From assembly GCA_903919075.1 (NCBI GenBank), contig CAIXGR010000029.1:1-64000 (forward strand): DNA of 64,000 nucleotides, written 5' to 3'. The notes beneath the pieces were generated by a model that was not told the origin of the DNA, ran no database searches, and was given only the letters and a program-made list of their open reading frames with translations. The DNA comes from an uncultured Bacteroidota bacterium. Its GTDB lineage: Bacteria; Bacteroidota; Bacteroidia; Chitinophagales; LD1. A program made the translations under genes and the position numbers. This document shows positions 30,045-39,483 of this stretch, in pieces. Positions within the stretch are counted from its first letter, which is position 1, and each line of letters opens with the position of its first letter.

Positions 30045-31091
30045 ATGTTTGATGTTGAAAATATAGTGCGCGATAACATAAAAAGGCTGAAACCCTATTC
30101 CTCGGCACGCGATGAATTTCAGGGCGAGGCCAGTGTGTTTCTTGATGCTAATGAAAACGCGTTCGGTTCACCGTTGCCGGAATCGTACAACCGTTACCCA
30201 GACCCCTTGCAGAGAGAATTAAAAGCGAAAATAAGCGGTATTAAAGGTGTGCCTGCTAAAAATATTTTTTTGGGAAATGGAAGCGATGAAGCCATTGATA
30301 TTTTGTTCAGGATTTTCTGCGAGCCTAAACGGGATAATGTTATTATTTGTCCGCCCACGTACGGCATGTATGAGGTAAGTGCTAATATTAATGATGTAGC
30401 GATAAACAAAATTAATCTGCTGCCCAGTTTCGATTTAGACGTGCCCGGTATACTTGAAAATACGGATGCGCAGTCAAAGCTGCTTTTTATTTGTTCGCCT
30501 AATAACCCTACGGCTAACTCGGTACATCCGGATGATGTTGAGTTGTTGCTTCAAAAATTTGCAGGTATAGTGGTAATTGATGAGGCGTATATCAATTATT
30601 CTGCGCAGCCATCTTTTATAAAATTGCTTACTGAATATGCTAATCTTGTAGTGCTGCAAACCTTCTCGAAAGCTTGGGGCCTGGCAGGTTTGCGTTTGGG
30701 TATGGCATTCGCTTCCGAATCTATTATTAATTATATGAACCGGGTGAAACCCCCTTATAATGTGAACCAAAAAACGCAATTGCTGGCCATGGAAGCACTG
30801 GATAATATACAATGGGTGAATGAGCATATCAAACAAACTGTAATAGAAAGAAAGAAATTAGAAGAATCTTTGAAGGCGCTTACCATGGTGCAGAAAATTT
30901 ATCGGAGCGATGCCAATTTTATTTTAGTGCGGGTTGTTGACGCACGAGGAATTTACAATTATCTTATTTCGAAAGGGATTGTGGTACGCGACCGCTCGAA
31001 AGTAACTTTGTGCGAAGAATGTTTGCGTATTACTGTTGGAACAGAAAAAGAAAACCGAATTTTAATTGAAGCACTGAAACAATACAAATGA
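30045..31091 (+). CDS. hisC: Histidinol-phosphate aminotransferase
   Basis: PLP aminotransferase, imidazole-acetol phosphate to histidinol phosphate. 348 aa. Visible: LDANENAFGSPLP, YPDPLQRELK, FLGNGSDEAIDIL, CSPNNPTAN, the Schiff-base Lys209 in TFSKAWGLAGLRLG. Its stop overlaps the hisB start by 4 bp. Confidence 0.96.
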   Translation: MFDVENIVRDNIKRLKPYSSARDEFQGEASVFLDANENAFGSPLPESYNRYPDPLQRELKAKISGIKGVPAKNIFLGNGSDEAIDILFRIFCEPKRDNVIICPPTYGMYEVSANINDVAINKINLLPSFDLDVPGILENTDAQSKLLFICSPNNPTANSVHPDDVELLLQKFAGIVVIDEAYINYSAQPSFIKLLTEYANLVVLQTFSKAWGLAGLRLGMAFASESIINYMNRVKPPYNVNQKTQLLAMEALDNIQWVNEHIKQTVIERKKLEESLKALTMVQKIYRSDANFILVRVVDARGIYNYLISKGIVVRDRSKVTLCEECLRITVGTEKENRILIEALKQYK

Positions 31092-32053
31092 AAAAAGCAT
31101 TATTCATACAGCGCGAGGGGGCGTTATTGGCAAAGGTGAAAGGTAAAGAACAAATATTGTTTCTGCCAAACGTGTTTACCTTTTTGGGTAAAATTGCGAG
31201 AGAGCTTGATTTTGAATTGGTGCTGATTGTGAATGCGAATGAAAAGAAAAGCGAATTTGTAACGAAGCTGTTTGAAGGGGAAGGAATCAGATTTAAGACT
31301 TTTGTTGCGGGTAAAGCTGCGGGCTCGAATTACGATTTGAAGAATTCTTTTGTTATTGGTAATGATGCGGAAATAGCAACACAGTTAAAATGCCAATTTA
31401 TTGAATTGGGTGAAGGAAAAAGTAAAAAGCAGGCAAATGACTGGCAAGCGGCGTATCAATTTCTTAAAGGAGGAAGTAGAAAAGTGAAGCATCTGCGAAA
31501 AACAAAAGAAACGCAAATTGATATTGAACTGGATTTAGATGGCACCGGTAAGGCAAAAATTTCAACCGGGCTTCATTTTTTCGATCACATGTTGGAGCAG
31601 AGTGCCAGACATGGTGGTATTGATTTAAAAATTATTGCCAAAGGCGACCTGCATATTGATGAACATCATACAATTGAAGATACCGGTATTGCCCTAGGCG
31701 AAGCATTTTTGAAAGCGCTCGGCGATAAGCGGGGAATTGAGCGTTATGGTTTTTGCCTGCCTATGGATGATGCGCTGGCGCAGGTAGCCGTTGATTTTGG
31801 CGGAAGAAACTGGATTGAATGGAAAGTGAAATTCATTCGCGAAAAAATTGGTGATGTGCCTACTGAAATGTTTTTTCATTTCTTCAAGTCATTTACTGAT
31901 GCTGCTAGATGTAATTTGAATGTGAAGGCCGAGGGGCAAAACGAGCACCATAAAATAGAAGCGATTTTCAAAGCATTTGCAAAGGCCATTAAAATGTCGG
32001 TGAAGCGTGATTTTAATAATATGCAACTACCCAGTACCAAAGGAATATTATGA
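31088..32053 (+). CDS. hisB: HisB: imidazoleglycerol-phosphate dehydratase with a degenerate N-terminal phosphatase domain
   Basis: 321 aa. Residues 137-321 are an intact IGP dehydratase with its manganese-binding histidines: HFFDHMLEQSARHG, DEHHTIEDTGIALGE, the MDDALA loop, EMFFHFFKSF and EGQNEHHKIEAIFKAFA. Residues 1-130 occupy the place of the HAD histidinol-phosphatase domain of bifunctional HisB, but each catalytic motif is gone. The nucleophile motif FIDRDG reads FIQREG (Gln8, Glu10). The motif II Thr is Val48 (LIVNANE). The GDxxxD motif reads GNDAEIA (91-97). The zinc-binding Cys/His cluster is absent. So only the dehydratase activity is expected. Overlaps hisC and hisH by 4 bp each. 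Confidence 0.92.
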   Translation: MKKALFIQREGALLAKVKGKEQILFLPNVFTFLGKIARELDFELVLIVNANEKKSEFVTKLFEGEGIRFKTFVAGKAAGSNYDLKNSFVIGNDAEIATQLKCQFIELGEGKSKKQANDWQAAYQFLKGGSRKVKHLRKTKETQIDIELDLDGTGKAKISTGLHFFDHMLEQSARHGGIDLKIIAKGDLHIDEHHTIEDTGIALGEAFLKALGDKRGIERYGFCLPMDDALAQVAVDFGGRNWIEWKVKFIREKIGDVPTEMFFHFFKSFTDAARCNLNVKAEGQNEHHKIEAIFKAFAKAIKMSVKRDFNNMQLPSTKGIL

Positions 32054-32634
32054 AGCTGGTGATTATAGATTATGGTGCGGGTAATACGCAGTCGGTGAAA
32101 TTTGCTTTTCAGCGGTTGGGTATGGCACCGGTATTGAGTTCTGATAAGGATGAAATTCTTTCGGCTGATAAAATTATTTTTCTCGGTGTGGGCCATGCTA
32201 AAGCGGCTATGGAGGTGTTGAAAGAAAAGAAATTGGATGTGCTTATTCCCCAATTGAAGCAACCTGTGTTGGGTATTTGTTTGGGTATGCAATTGTTGTG
32301 CAAGCATAGTGAAGAGGGCGATACTGAATGCCTGAATGTTTTTGATGCGGATGTAAAATTATTTGAGCCGAAGCTAAAGGTGCCGCATATAGGTTGGAAT
32401 GACACAATGGGCCTCCATTCAAAAAATGGCAGCGTGTGGAATTTTAATAAGGATTACTTTTATTTTGTTCACAGCTATTATGTGCCGGTTAACGATTTTA
32501 CTTCGGCAATTTGTAATTACGTAACCGATTTTTCTGCAGCTATTCAAAAAAATAATTTTTATGCCGTTCAGTTTCACCCTGAAAAAAGTGGTGCGGCGGG
32601 CGAGCAATTACTAAAGCAATTTTTAAGTATCTGA
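32050..32634 (+). CDS. hisH: Imidazole glycerol phosphate synthase glutaminase subunit
   Basis: Class I glutamine amidotransferase that feeds ammonia to HisF. 194 aa. Catalytic Cys77 in LGICLGMQLL and His176/Glu178 in VQFHPEKSG. The oxyanion-strand motif usually read PGVG is LGVGHAKAAM here, a Pro-to-Leu change at a position usually kept as Pro. Overlaps hisA by one base. Confidence 0.95.
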   Translation: MKLVIIDYGAGNTQSVKFAFQRLGMAPVLSSDKDEILSADKIIFLGVGHAKAAMEVLKEKKLDVLIPQLKQPVLGICLGMQLLCKHSEEGDTECLNVFDADVKLFEPKLKVPHIGWNDTMGLHSKNGSVWNFNKDYFYFVHSYYVPVNDFTSAICNYVTDFSAAIQKNNFYAVQFHPEKSGAAGEQLLKQFLSI

Positions 32635-33359
32635 TGTATATTATTCCTGCCATAGATATTATAGATGGGAAGTGTGTAAGGCTTACCCAGGGCGATTATA
32701 GCCAAATGAAAGTATACAACGATGACCCGGTTGAAGTGGCCATACAATTTGAAGGTGTGGGTATAAAGCACCTGCATTTAGTTGATTTGGATGGTGCGAA
32801 AGCCAATCATATTGTGAATTATAATGTGCTGGAAAATATTTGTGCGAATACGGCTTTGCACATTGATTTTGGTGGGGGGATTAAAAGCGATGAAGATATC
32901 AGGTTAGCTTTTGAATGTGGTGCGAAGCAAATAACTGCCGGAAGTATTGCAGTAAAAAGCCCGGAAACTGTAATGAGATGGCTGCAAAAATACGGGTCAG
33001 AGAAAATTATTTTGGGTGCCGATGTGAAGGATAAAATTATTGCCGTAAACGGATGGAAAGAAGATACAGGTATTAATCTTTACGAGTTTTTGGAAGATTA
33101 TACCAGAAAGGGGATTCAATATGTTATTTGCACTGATATTTCGAAAGACGGGTTGTTGCAGGGGGCTGCTGTTTCATTGTATCAGGAAATCAGTAACCGG
33201 TTTCCGGAATTGAAACTGATTGCCAGCGGTGGAGTGAGCGATGCTGATGATTTGAAACAGCTGAGTGAAATAGGTTTGTACGGCGCTATTGTTGGCAAAG
33301 CTATTTACGAGGGCAAAATTAGTTTGGAACAATTGGCAAAATTAAACGCTACCCTGTAA
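32634..33359 (+). CDS. hisA: ProFAR isomerase
   Basis: (beta/alpha)8-barrel isomerase, ProFAR to PRFAR. 241 aa. Catalytic Asp8 in [14 protein letters not shown] and the second Asp in [12 protein letters not shown]; phosphate loops in DFGGGIKS and [11 protein letters not shown]. Both ends overlap the neighbours by a single base (TGATG and TAATG), so translation is coupled. Confidence 0.96.
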   Translation: MYIIPAIDIIDGKCVRLTQGDYSQMKVYNDDPVEVAIQFEGVGIKHLHLVDLDGAKANHIVNYNVLENICANTALHIDFGGGIKSDEDIRLAFECGAKQITAGSIAVKSPETVMRWLQKYGSEKIILGADVKDKIIAVNGWKEDTGINLYEFLEDYTRKGIQYVICTDISKDGLLQGAAVSLYQEISNRFPELKLIASGGVSDADDLKQLSEIGLYGAIVGKAIYEGKISLEQLAKLNATL

Positions 33360-34114
33360 TGTTAACCAAACGTATTATACCTTGTTTAGATATTAAAGAC
33401 GGCCAGACCGTAAAGGGGGTAAATTTTGAAAACCTGCGCTATGCGGGTGACCCGGTAGAGCTGGCAATGATTTATGCCAATGAGGGCGCCGATGAATTGG
33501 TGTTTCTGGATATAACTGCTACGCACGAGAAAAGAAAAACGCTTGCTGCTTTGGTTGAAAAAATTGCAGCCAAAATAAATATTCCGTTTAGCGTGGGTGG
33601 GGGTATAAGCTCGGTAGAAGATGTGAATATATTGCTGAAAAGCGGGGCCGATAAGGTTTCGGTAAACTCCGCAGCGGTTAAAAACCCACAATTGATAAAT
33701 GATATTGCAGATAAATTTGGCAGCCAGTGTTTGATATTGGCTATTGATGCGAAGGAAACAACCGGTAACTGGAAAGTTTATTTGAATGGTGGGCGGTTGG
33801 AGACTGAGCTTGAGCTATTTACCTGGGCTAAAGAAGGAGAGCAGCGCGGGGCCGGTGAAATTCTTTTTACCTCTATGAATCATGATGGAACTAAGAATGG
33901 ATTTGCTAATGTTGCTTTGCGGCAGCTTTCGGAAACTGTGAATATTCCCATTATAGCATCGGGCGGTGCGGGAAATATGGAACATTTTTATGAAACGTTT
34001 ACAGCAGGTAAATGCGATGCCGCGCTTGCTGCCAGTATTTTCCATTTTGGTGAAATAAAAATTAAGGCGTTGAAAGAATATTTATATCAAAAACAAATAC
34101 CGGTACGATTATGA
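33359..34114 (+). CDS. hisF: Imidazole glycerol phosphate synthase cyclase subunit
   Basis: Barrel partner of HisH, producing IGP and AICAR. 251 aa. Catalytic Asp11 in [15 protein letters not shown] and the second Asp in [16 protein letters not shown] and [11 protein letters not shown] phosphate loops. Overlaps hisI by 4 bp. Confidence 0.97.
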   Translation: MLTKRIIPCLDIKDGQTVKGVNFENLRYAGDPVELAMIYANEGADELVFLDITATHEKRKTLAALVEKIAAKINIPFSVGGGISSVEDVNILLKSGADKVSVNSAAVKNPQLINDIADKFGSQCLILAIDAKETTGNWKVYLNGGRLETELELFTWAKEGEQRGAGEILFTSMNHDGTKNGFANVALRQLSETVNIPIIASGGAGNMEHFYETFTAGKCDAALAASIFHFGEIKIKALKEYLYQKQIPVRL

Positions 34115-34707
34115 AAGTAGATTTTGCGAAAGGAAACGGGCTGGTGCCTGCTGTAATACAAGATGCTGTAACCGGTAAAGCGCTGATGCTGGGTTATATG
34201 AACGAAGAAGCCCTGAAAAAAACACAGGCCGAAAAGCGGGTAACTTTTTTTAGCCGCAGCAAAAACCGGTTATGGACGAAAGGAGAGGAGAGCGGCAATT
34301 TTTTAGAAGTAATAGATGTGCTTATTGATTGCGATAACGATACACTTTTAATTAAGGCTAATCCTACGGGGCCTGTTTGCCACACCGGTGCCGATACCTG
34401 TTGGAGTGAGAAGAATGAAAAAACGTCTCTTTATTTTTTACAAGAGTTAGAGCAGGTAATTGATTCAAGAAAAAATGAGCCAAGCGCGGATTCTTATACT
34501 TCTAAGTTATTTGCGAAGGGCATTAATAAAGTGGCACAGAAGGTAGGCGAGGAGGCTGTTGAGTTGGTTATTGAGGCTAATGATAATAACAGAGACTTGT
34601 TTTTAAACGAAGCCGCTGACCTGCTGTATCATTATATGATTTTATTGAAAGCGAAAGAGGCTTCTTTAGATGATGTAATATCTATTTTAAAGAAGCGAAA
34701 TAAGTAA
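34111..34707 (+). CDS. hisI: Bifunctional phosphoribosyl-AMP cyclohydrolase / phosphoribosyl-ATP pyrophosphatase
   Basis: Steps two and three of the pathway on one chain (HisIE), 198 aa. HisI part 1-105: [34 protein letters not shown], the metal-binding DCDNDTLL and [12 protein letters not shown]. HisE part 110-198: [15 protein letters not shown] and [14 protein letters not shown]. Last gene of the operon, followed by a strong terminator. Confidence 0.96.
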   Translation: MKVDFAKGNGLVPAVIQDAVTGKALMLGYMNEEALKKTQAEKRVTFFSRSKNRLWTKGEESGNFLEVIDVLIDCDNDTLLIKANPTGPVCHTGADTCWSEKNEKTSLYFLQELEQVIDSRKNEPSADSYTSKLFAKGINKVAQKVGEEAVELVIEANDNNRDLFLNEAADLLYHYMILLKAKEASLDDVISILKKRNK

Positions 34708-34709
34708 TA

Positions 34710-34740
34710 AAAAAAAGCGCATCAGTGATGCGCTTTTTTT
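34710..34740. terminator. Bidirectional terminator between his operon and anti-sigma-like gene
   Basis: Near-perfect palindrome AGCGCATCA / TGATGCGCT (34716-34734) with an A run before and a T run after, so it serves both the his operon and the convergent gene ending at 34758. Confidence 0.92.
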
Positions 34741-34757
34741 ATGTGTATAGTAATTTG

Positions 34758-35492
34758 TTACAGCCTATTGGTTCTGGCGTAATGGAATTTAGCTTTTTTC
34801 TTAGGCCTGAATTTTATTTTCTGTTCATTGGAACCTGACCTTACTTTTTTATCGTTGTCGTCGTTATCGTCACCTATCTTTTTATTTTCTTTAGTTGTAT
34901 TCGAAGTAGTTGCTTTTTCAGAAGTAGACTTGTCGCTGGTATTTCTATCTACCGGAGGGAAATAATAAGCCTGGGCAGTTTCATCGTTGGTAATGCTGCT
35001 AACATATTGTATAGGGCAAGGAATTTCAGCATTCAGATTTGCGGCCAACACAGGTTGTGGTGCCAAAACTACAGAATTGCCGCTAGCTGTTTTTTTGCTT
35101 TTGGTAATTGGAGTGTTATAATGTTTTGCTTTTGCAATAACCGGTTGGGTAACGTTTTTGGTTTTTACAGTGTTGATTGGCGCGGGTGCTGGTGTAGCTA
35201 CTGTTAAGGTAGTTGGCTTTGTAGTAGTAACTGCTGTAGTTTTATCGTGGTTAAATGAAGTATTCACAAAGTAAGCAGTGCAAACCGATACACCCAAAAT
35301 AAGCACACCTGCAATAATTCCTGTTAAAGCGCGTTTAGGTATTAATGCTTTTGCAGGGGCAATTTCGCCAGCCGGTGCTATTGCATCCAATTCGGCAGCT
35401 ATTCTGTTCCATGCCCCGAAAGGAGGAGCAACCTCCTGTTCGTTGACCATTCGCTCAATGCTGCGGTCAAAATTTTTATTTTCCTGTTCCAT
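34758..35492 (-). CDS. Single-pass membrane protein, probable anti-sigma factor
   Basis: 244 aa. Cytosolic N-terminus with FGAWNRIAAELD (about 25-36), a pattern common in Bacteroidota proteins encoded beside ECF sigma factors; membrane helix 56-76; then a low-complexity, Thr/Lys-rich periplasmic part ending in a strongly basic tail (KIKFRPKKKAKF). It follows the ECF sigma gene by 40 bp. The role as anti-sigma factor is inferred from context; a plain envelope protein is possible. Confidence 0.6.
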   Translation of the reverse strand: MEQENKNFDRSIERMVNEQEVAPPFGAWNRIAAELDAIAPAGEIAPAKALIPKRALTGIIAGVLILGVSVCTAYFVNTSFNHDKTTAVTTTKPTTLTVATPAPAPINTVKTKNVTQPVIAKAKHYNTPITKSKKTASGNSVVLAPQPVLAANLNAEIPCPIQYVSSITNDETAQAYYFPPVDRNTSDKSTSEKATTSNTTKENKKIGDDNDDNDKKVRSGSNEQKIKFRPKKKAKFHYARTNRL

Positions 35493-35532
35493 ATATCTTG
35501 CTTGTTTAAAGCTAAAAGTTTAATAATGTTTT

Positions 35533-36105
35533 TTAATACGCCGTTGATGAACTTTTGTTCTCGCCGGTGTTTTCCATAATCATTTTTTGCAACAAATATC
35601 TGGCCCTTGCCAACTGCGATTTTGATGTTCCTTCGGATATTGTTAGCATATCGCCAATTTCTTTGTGCGAATATCCTTCAATAACATACAGGTTGAAAAC
35701 AGTTCTGTAGCCATCACTCAGTTTCTGTATCATTTTTATTATGTCCTGATGTTTCAAAGTTTCTAAAGCGGTTTCCTCATAATATTCGTAACCTCTAGCT
35801 TCAGAATCATGAAGTGCGTATAGCTTTACCTGTTTGCGGTAATACTCAATAGCTGTGTTTACAAAAATTCTGCGCACCCAACCTTCAAACGAACCTTCGC
35901 TTCTAAATTTTTCAATATTCTTAAACACTTTTACAAACCCTTCCTGTAATAAATCTTGTGCCGAATTATACTCATTTGCATAGCGCAGGCATACCGAAAA
36001 CATTTTAGCAGAAAACATATTATATAGCATCTGCTGAAACTTACGATCTCCCTTTATACAGCCTTGTATAATTTCTTGTTCGGAAAAATTCTGGCTTAAA
36101 TTCAT
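35533..36105 (-). CDS. ECF-type RNA polymerase sigma factor
   Basis: 190 aa. Region 2: DLLQEGFVKVFKNIEKFRSEGSFEGWVRRIFVNTAIEYYRK; region 4: LSDGYRTVFNLYVIEGYSHKEIGDMLTISEGTSKSQLARAR. Both complete. Directs RNA polymerase to an unknown regulon; the downstream membrane gene is the likely partner. No SusC/SusD genes are adjacent, so it is not a nutrient-uptake type by context. Confidence 0.92.
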   Translation of the reverse strand: MNLSQNFSEQEIIQGCIKGDRKFQQMLYNMFSAKMFSVCLRYANEYNSAQDLLQEGFVKVFKNIEKFRSEGSFEGWVRRIFVNTAIEYYRKQVKLYALHDSEARGYEYYEETALETLKHQDIIKMIQKLSDGYRTVFNLYVIEGYSHKEIGDMLTISEGTSKSQLARARYLLQKMIMENTGENKSSSTAY

Positions 36106-36159
36106 GATTTAATTTTCAGGGTTAACCAAATATAGTAAGAAAATCGGTCAGCCTAACAA

Positions 36160-36744
36160 TTATAAGACGGACAATGCCGCTAAATGGTTGGCAAACTTCT
36201 CAAAACTTTTTTTGCGATGGCTTAACCGATTTTTCTCATTCTGAGTCATTTCGGCATAGGTTTTGCCGGAATTGAGCGGGATAAAAATGCAATCGTAACC
36301 AAATCCGCCTTCTCCATGGCGTTCCAACGTAATTTCGCCCTCTGTAATGCCTTCAAATTGAACGTATTTGCCTTGGTTATAGTATGTAATAACAGTTTTG
36401 AATTGTGCTTTACGGTTTTTAATGCCTTCCATTTTTGTCAGCACCTTGGCTACATTATCAATAAACCCTTCTTTTTTACCTGCATACCTGGCCGAGTAAA
36501 CGCCGGGCTCGTTGTTCAATGCTTCAATTTCAAGGCCTGTATCTTCGGCAAAGCATGGTACGTTGAATTTTGAACTGATAAATTCGGCTTTTTGTAATGA
36601 GTTGCCCTCGATAGTTGTTTGGGTTTCTTCAAGCTCGCCCTCAAAGCCCAACTCTTTTAAGCCAACAATTTGAATATTGGGAGGTGCAATGGCAATAATT
36701 TCTTTAAGCTTATTGGGGTTGGAGGAAGCGAAGACTAATTTCAT
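36160..36744 (-). CDS. rdgB: XTP/dITP pyrophosphatase (RdgB/HAM1)
   Basis: Removes non-canonical purine NTPs from the pool. 194 aa. Visible: LVFASSNPNKLKEI, CFAEDTGLEIEALNNEPGVYSARYAG, GEGGFGYDCIFIP and LSHRKKSFEKF. All family motifs present. Confidence 0.96.
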   Translation of the reverse strand: MKLVFASSNPNKLKEIIAIAPPNIQIVGLKELGFEGELEETQTTIEGNSLQKAEFISSKFNVPCFAEDTGLEIEALNNEPGVYSARYAGKKEGFIDNVAKVLTKMEGIKNRKAQFKTVITYYNQGKYVQFEGITEGEITLERHGEGGFGYDCIFIPLNSGKTYAEMTQNEKNRLSHRKKSFEKFANHLAALSVL

Positions 36745-36829
36745 ATTATAGATTACACAGATTTGAAAGGATTACACAGATTATTTTGTGTCTTTGTCTA
36801 ACGTCTCATATCTAATATCTCACGTCTGC

Positions 36830-37273
36830 TTAAAGTCCCAGCATCTTTTTTAATGATAACCAGAGTGCTTGTTTTTCGGGCGGATTTTTTTCTAAATAAT
36901 CAAAGCTTTCGGCGCGCAGTAGTTTTAAATTACCGAAGGTGTATGGAATATTTTTTTTCAATGCTGCTATATTTCTGCTGGGGTTAATATTTCCAAAAAC
37001 CAATATTAATTCGGGGTTGTAGCGTTTTAATATAGCGCCGAGAGAAGTGTTTTTTTCGTGTTTAATATTTACAAAAACTGTTTCCTCGGGTTTAAACTGG
37101 CAGGCTTGTAATATTTTAACAGCCATAGTTTTTAACTGCTCTGGTAATTCTGGTTCGGCATATTCATAAAGTAATATTACCGAGGCCTTCAAAAATTTTT
37201 CATCGGTATATCCGTTTACATGAAATATCTTTTTATTTTGAAATAATGTACCCGGAGATGATAGTGTTAGCAT
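36830..37273 (-). CDS. Hypothetical protein
   Basis: 147 aa, soluble, with alternating strands and helices (ETVFVNIKHEKNTSLGAILKRYNPELILVFGN, SRNIAALKKNIPYTFGNLKLLRA). No signal peptide. It looks like a small alpha/beta domain, but I recognise no family. Single gene, divergent from ilvE. Confidence 0.6.
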   Translation of the reverse strand: MLTLSSPGTLFQNKKIFHVNGYTDEKFLKASVILLYEYAEPELPEQLKTMAVKILQACQFKPEETVFVNIKHEKNTSLGAILKRYNPELILVFGNINPSRNIAALKKNIPYTFGNLKLLRAESFDYLEKNPPEKQALWLSLKKMLGL

Positions 37274-37449
37274 TTATTTTTTTGATTAAAAAGATTTTTT
37301 ATTGATTCGCACCTGCTTTGAATAATTTAATAATTTAGTTAAATTGTATGGCAATTGATGATGTTCAAAAATAATGTTGCCTGATAAGAAAAAACGAAAA
37401 GTTATTCTAATTTTGTTAACACGGATACACGCTAAACACAGCATATAAT

Positions 37450-38535
37450 ATGGGATACAAAATAAGCATTGAAAAAACGAAGGCATCTCATATTAATGAG
37501 GTTGACTTTAATGATTTGCATTTCGGCAAGCATTTTTCCGACCATATGTTTATGGCTGATTATTCAGATGGTGACTGGCACGATTGCCGCATTATGCCTT
37601 TTGGTGAGTTTCTGATACACCCTGCATTAACTTCATTGCATTACGGGCAAAGTATTTTTGAAGGCTTGAAAGCCGAAAAGGATAGCGATGGCAACCCTGT
37701 AATTTTCAGGCCGGGTAAAAATGTAAACCGCTTTAATATTTCGGCTGATAGAATGGCTATGCCCGAAGTGCCCGAAGAGCTTTTTATGAATGCCCTGGAT
37801 AAGCTGATAACTATTGATAGAAACTGGGTGCCATCAACACCTGATTCTTCGTTATACATACGCCCATTTATGTTTGCCACCGAAAAGTTTGTGGGCATCC
37901 GTCCATCGGAACATTTCAGGTTTATGATTTTTACAGGACCGGTAGGCGCTTATTATCCTAAACCGGTAAAAGTTTTTATTCACGATAAATATGTTAGGGC
38001 TTTTCCGGGTGGTGTGGGGTATGCGAAATGCTCGGGCAACTACGGTGCGGTAATGATGCCTACCCGGGAAGTACAGAAAATGGGCTACGACCAGATTTTA
38101 TGGTTAGATGGTATACACCACCGCTATTTGCAGGAAATAGGCACTATGAATGTTTTTGTAATTATTGACGGCGTTATTATTACCCCTGCTTTAGACCAAG
38201 GCACTATACTTGACGGAATAACCCGCGATAGTATGATACGCCTGGCTGAAAACGAAGGCTATGTTGTACAGGAGCGCGATGTATCGATAGAAGAAGTAGT
38301 TAATGCTTACCATGAAGGTAAATTAGAAGATATGTTTGGCACCGGCACTGCTGCTGTGGTTTCGCATATTGCCGAGTTTCATTACAAAGGAGAGAACTAC
38401 GAACTACCGCCGGTAGAAGGCCGCGAAATTTCGAATAAACTAAAAGCAAGATTAACTGCCATTAAATCGGGTAAGGCCGAAGATGTTTTTGGCTGGCTGC
38501 ATACTGTTCCGGTTAATGTTTATGCTAACTTGTAA
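37450..38535 (+). CDS. ilvE: Branched-chain amino acid aminotransferase
   Basis: PLP class IV enzyme, last step of Leu/Ile/Val synthesis. 361 aa, the longer eukaryote-like BCAT type. Visible: LHYGQSIFEGLKAE, RFNISADRMAMP, Schiff-base Lys193 in GGVGYAKCSGNYGA, QILWLDG, QEIGTMNVF and MFGTGTAAVV. A strong terminator follows. Confidence 0.95.
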   Translation: MGYKISIEKTKASHINEVDFNDLHFGKHFSDHMFMADYSDGDWHDCRIMPFGEFLIHPALTSLHYGQSIFEGLKAEKDSDGNPVIFRPGKNVNRFNISADRMAMPEVPEELFMNALDKLITIDRNWVPSTPDSSLYIRPFMFATEKFVGIRPSEHFRFMIFTGPVGAYYPKPVKVFIHDKYVRAFPGGVGYAKCSGNYGAVMMPTREVQKMGYDQILWLDGIHHRYLQEIGTMNVFVIIDGVIITPALDQGTILDGITRDSMIRLAENEGYVVQERDVSIEEVVNAYHEGKLEDMFGTGTAAVVSHIAEFHYKGENYELPPVEGREISNKLKARLTAIKSGKAEDVFGWLHTVPVNVYANL

Positions 38536-38571
38536 GAAAAGTTGCACGAAGCAAACCAACTATAAAAAACA

Positions 38572-38602
38572 AAAGCCTTTCGTAACAACGAAAGGCTTTT
38601 TG
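38572..38602 (+). terminator. Rho-independent terminator after ilvE
   Basis: Stem AGCCTTTCGT (38574-38583) / ACGAAAGGCT (38588-38597), 4-nt loop, followed by TTTTT and preceded by an A-rich tract. Confidence 0.9.
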
Positions 38603-38754
38603 CTTAACCCTTTAAAACTAAACTGTTGGATATAGAACAGTTATTTTATTGAAAGGTTGCTTTAAAGTTTAAAATTATTTCCTTCAAATAAACTTACAGG
38701 CATTATTATTGTTGAAGATTAAGTAATTAAGTCACACTAAAAAATCAAATTATT

Positions 38755-39225
38755 ATGGCATTATCTGTTGGCACAAAGGCACCCGATTTTAAGTTGTTTA
38801 ATACTGAAAAAAAAGAAGTTTCGTTGGCCGATTTTAAAGGCAAAAATTTGGTGATACAATTTTTTCCGGCGGCTTTTACTGGTGTTTGTACCAAACAAAT
38901 GTGCGCCACCCGCGATGACGTGTCTTTTTTTGACAATATGAACGCATCTGCTATAGGCGTTTCGGTAGATTCTCCGTTTGCGCTCAAAGAATTTAAAGAA
39001 AAAAACAAGATTAATTTCGACCTTTTAGCTGATACCAATAAAGAGTTGATTAATGCCTATGATATGGTGCTTGAAAACTTTACACTTGGCATGAAAAATG
39101 TAGCTAATCGTGGCGTAATAGTGCTTGATAAAGAGGGTGTAGTAAGGTACACCGAAACCACAGCAAACCCTGGCGAACAGGTAAACTTTGAAGCGTTAAA
39201 TGCGGCCCTGGAGAAACTCAAATAG
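38755..39225 (+). CDS. Peroxiredoxin (AhpC/TSA, AhpE-like)
   Basis: 156 aa thiol peroxidase. Active-site P-x3-T-x2-C motif reads P38AAFT42GVC45, so Cys45 is the peroxidatic cysteine; a second Cys50 (TKQMC) sits five residues on. The conserved Arg may lie in TRDDVSFF. Cytosolic (no signal). Single gene. Confidence 0.92.
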   Translation: MALSVGTKAPDFKLFNTEKKEVSLADFKGKNLVIQFFPAAFTGVCTKQMCATRDDVSFFDNMNASAIGVSVDSPFALKEFKEKNKINFDLLADTNKELINAYDMVLENFTLGMKNVANRGVIVLDKEGVVRYTETTANPGEQVNFEALNAALEKLK

Positions 39226-39472
39226 CCACTGGCCTTTTCACATAAAACATTCAGTTTTAGCCCTTTTTTATTTTTTTACACAATTGTGACACTGTTTTGC
39301 TTCAATAGTGCGTCTATTTAAAGAAGCATGTGAATATTTTCCGATTGTAAAGCCTGTTTAGATTTCTATTTTGCACAAGTTCTGTATAACATAATACAGT
39401 AAATACCGTATATTCTAAAAGTTACCACTTGTATTTTTCCGAAAAATGGCATGATAAATGTTAATTAAATAA

Positions 39473-39480
39473 CGGAGGTA
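39473..39480 (+). promoter_or_regulatory. Strong Shine-Dalgarno sequence
   Basis: CGGAGGTA ends 3 bp before the ATG at 39484. A near-perfect anti-16S match is unusual here: most other starts in this window have no recognisable Shine-Dalgarno sequence. Confidence 0.6.
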
Positions 39481-39483
39481 AGT

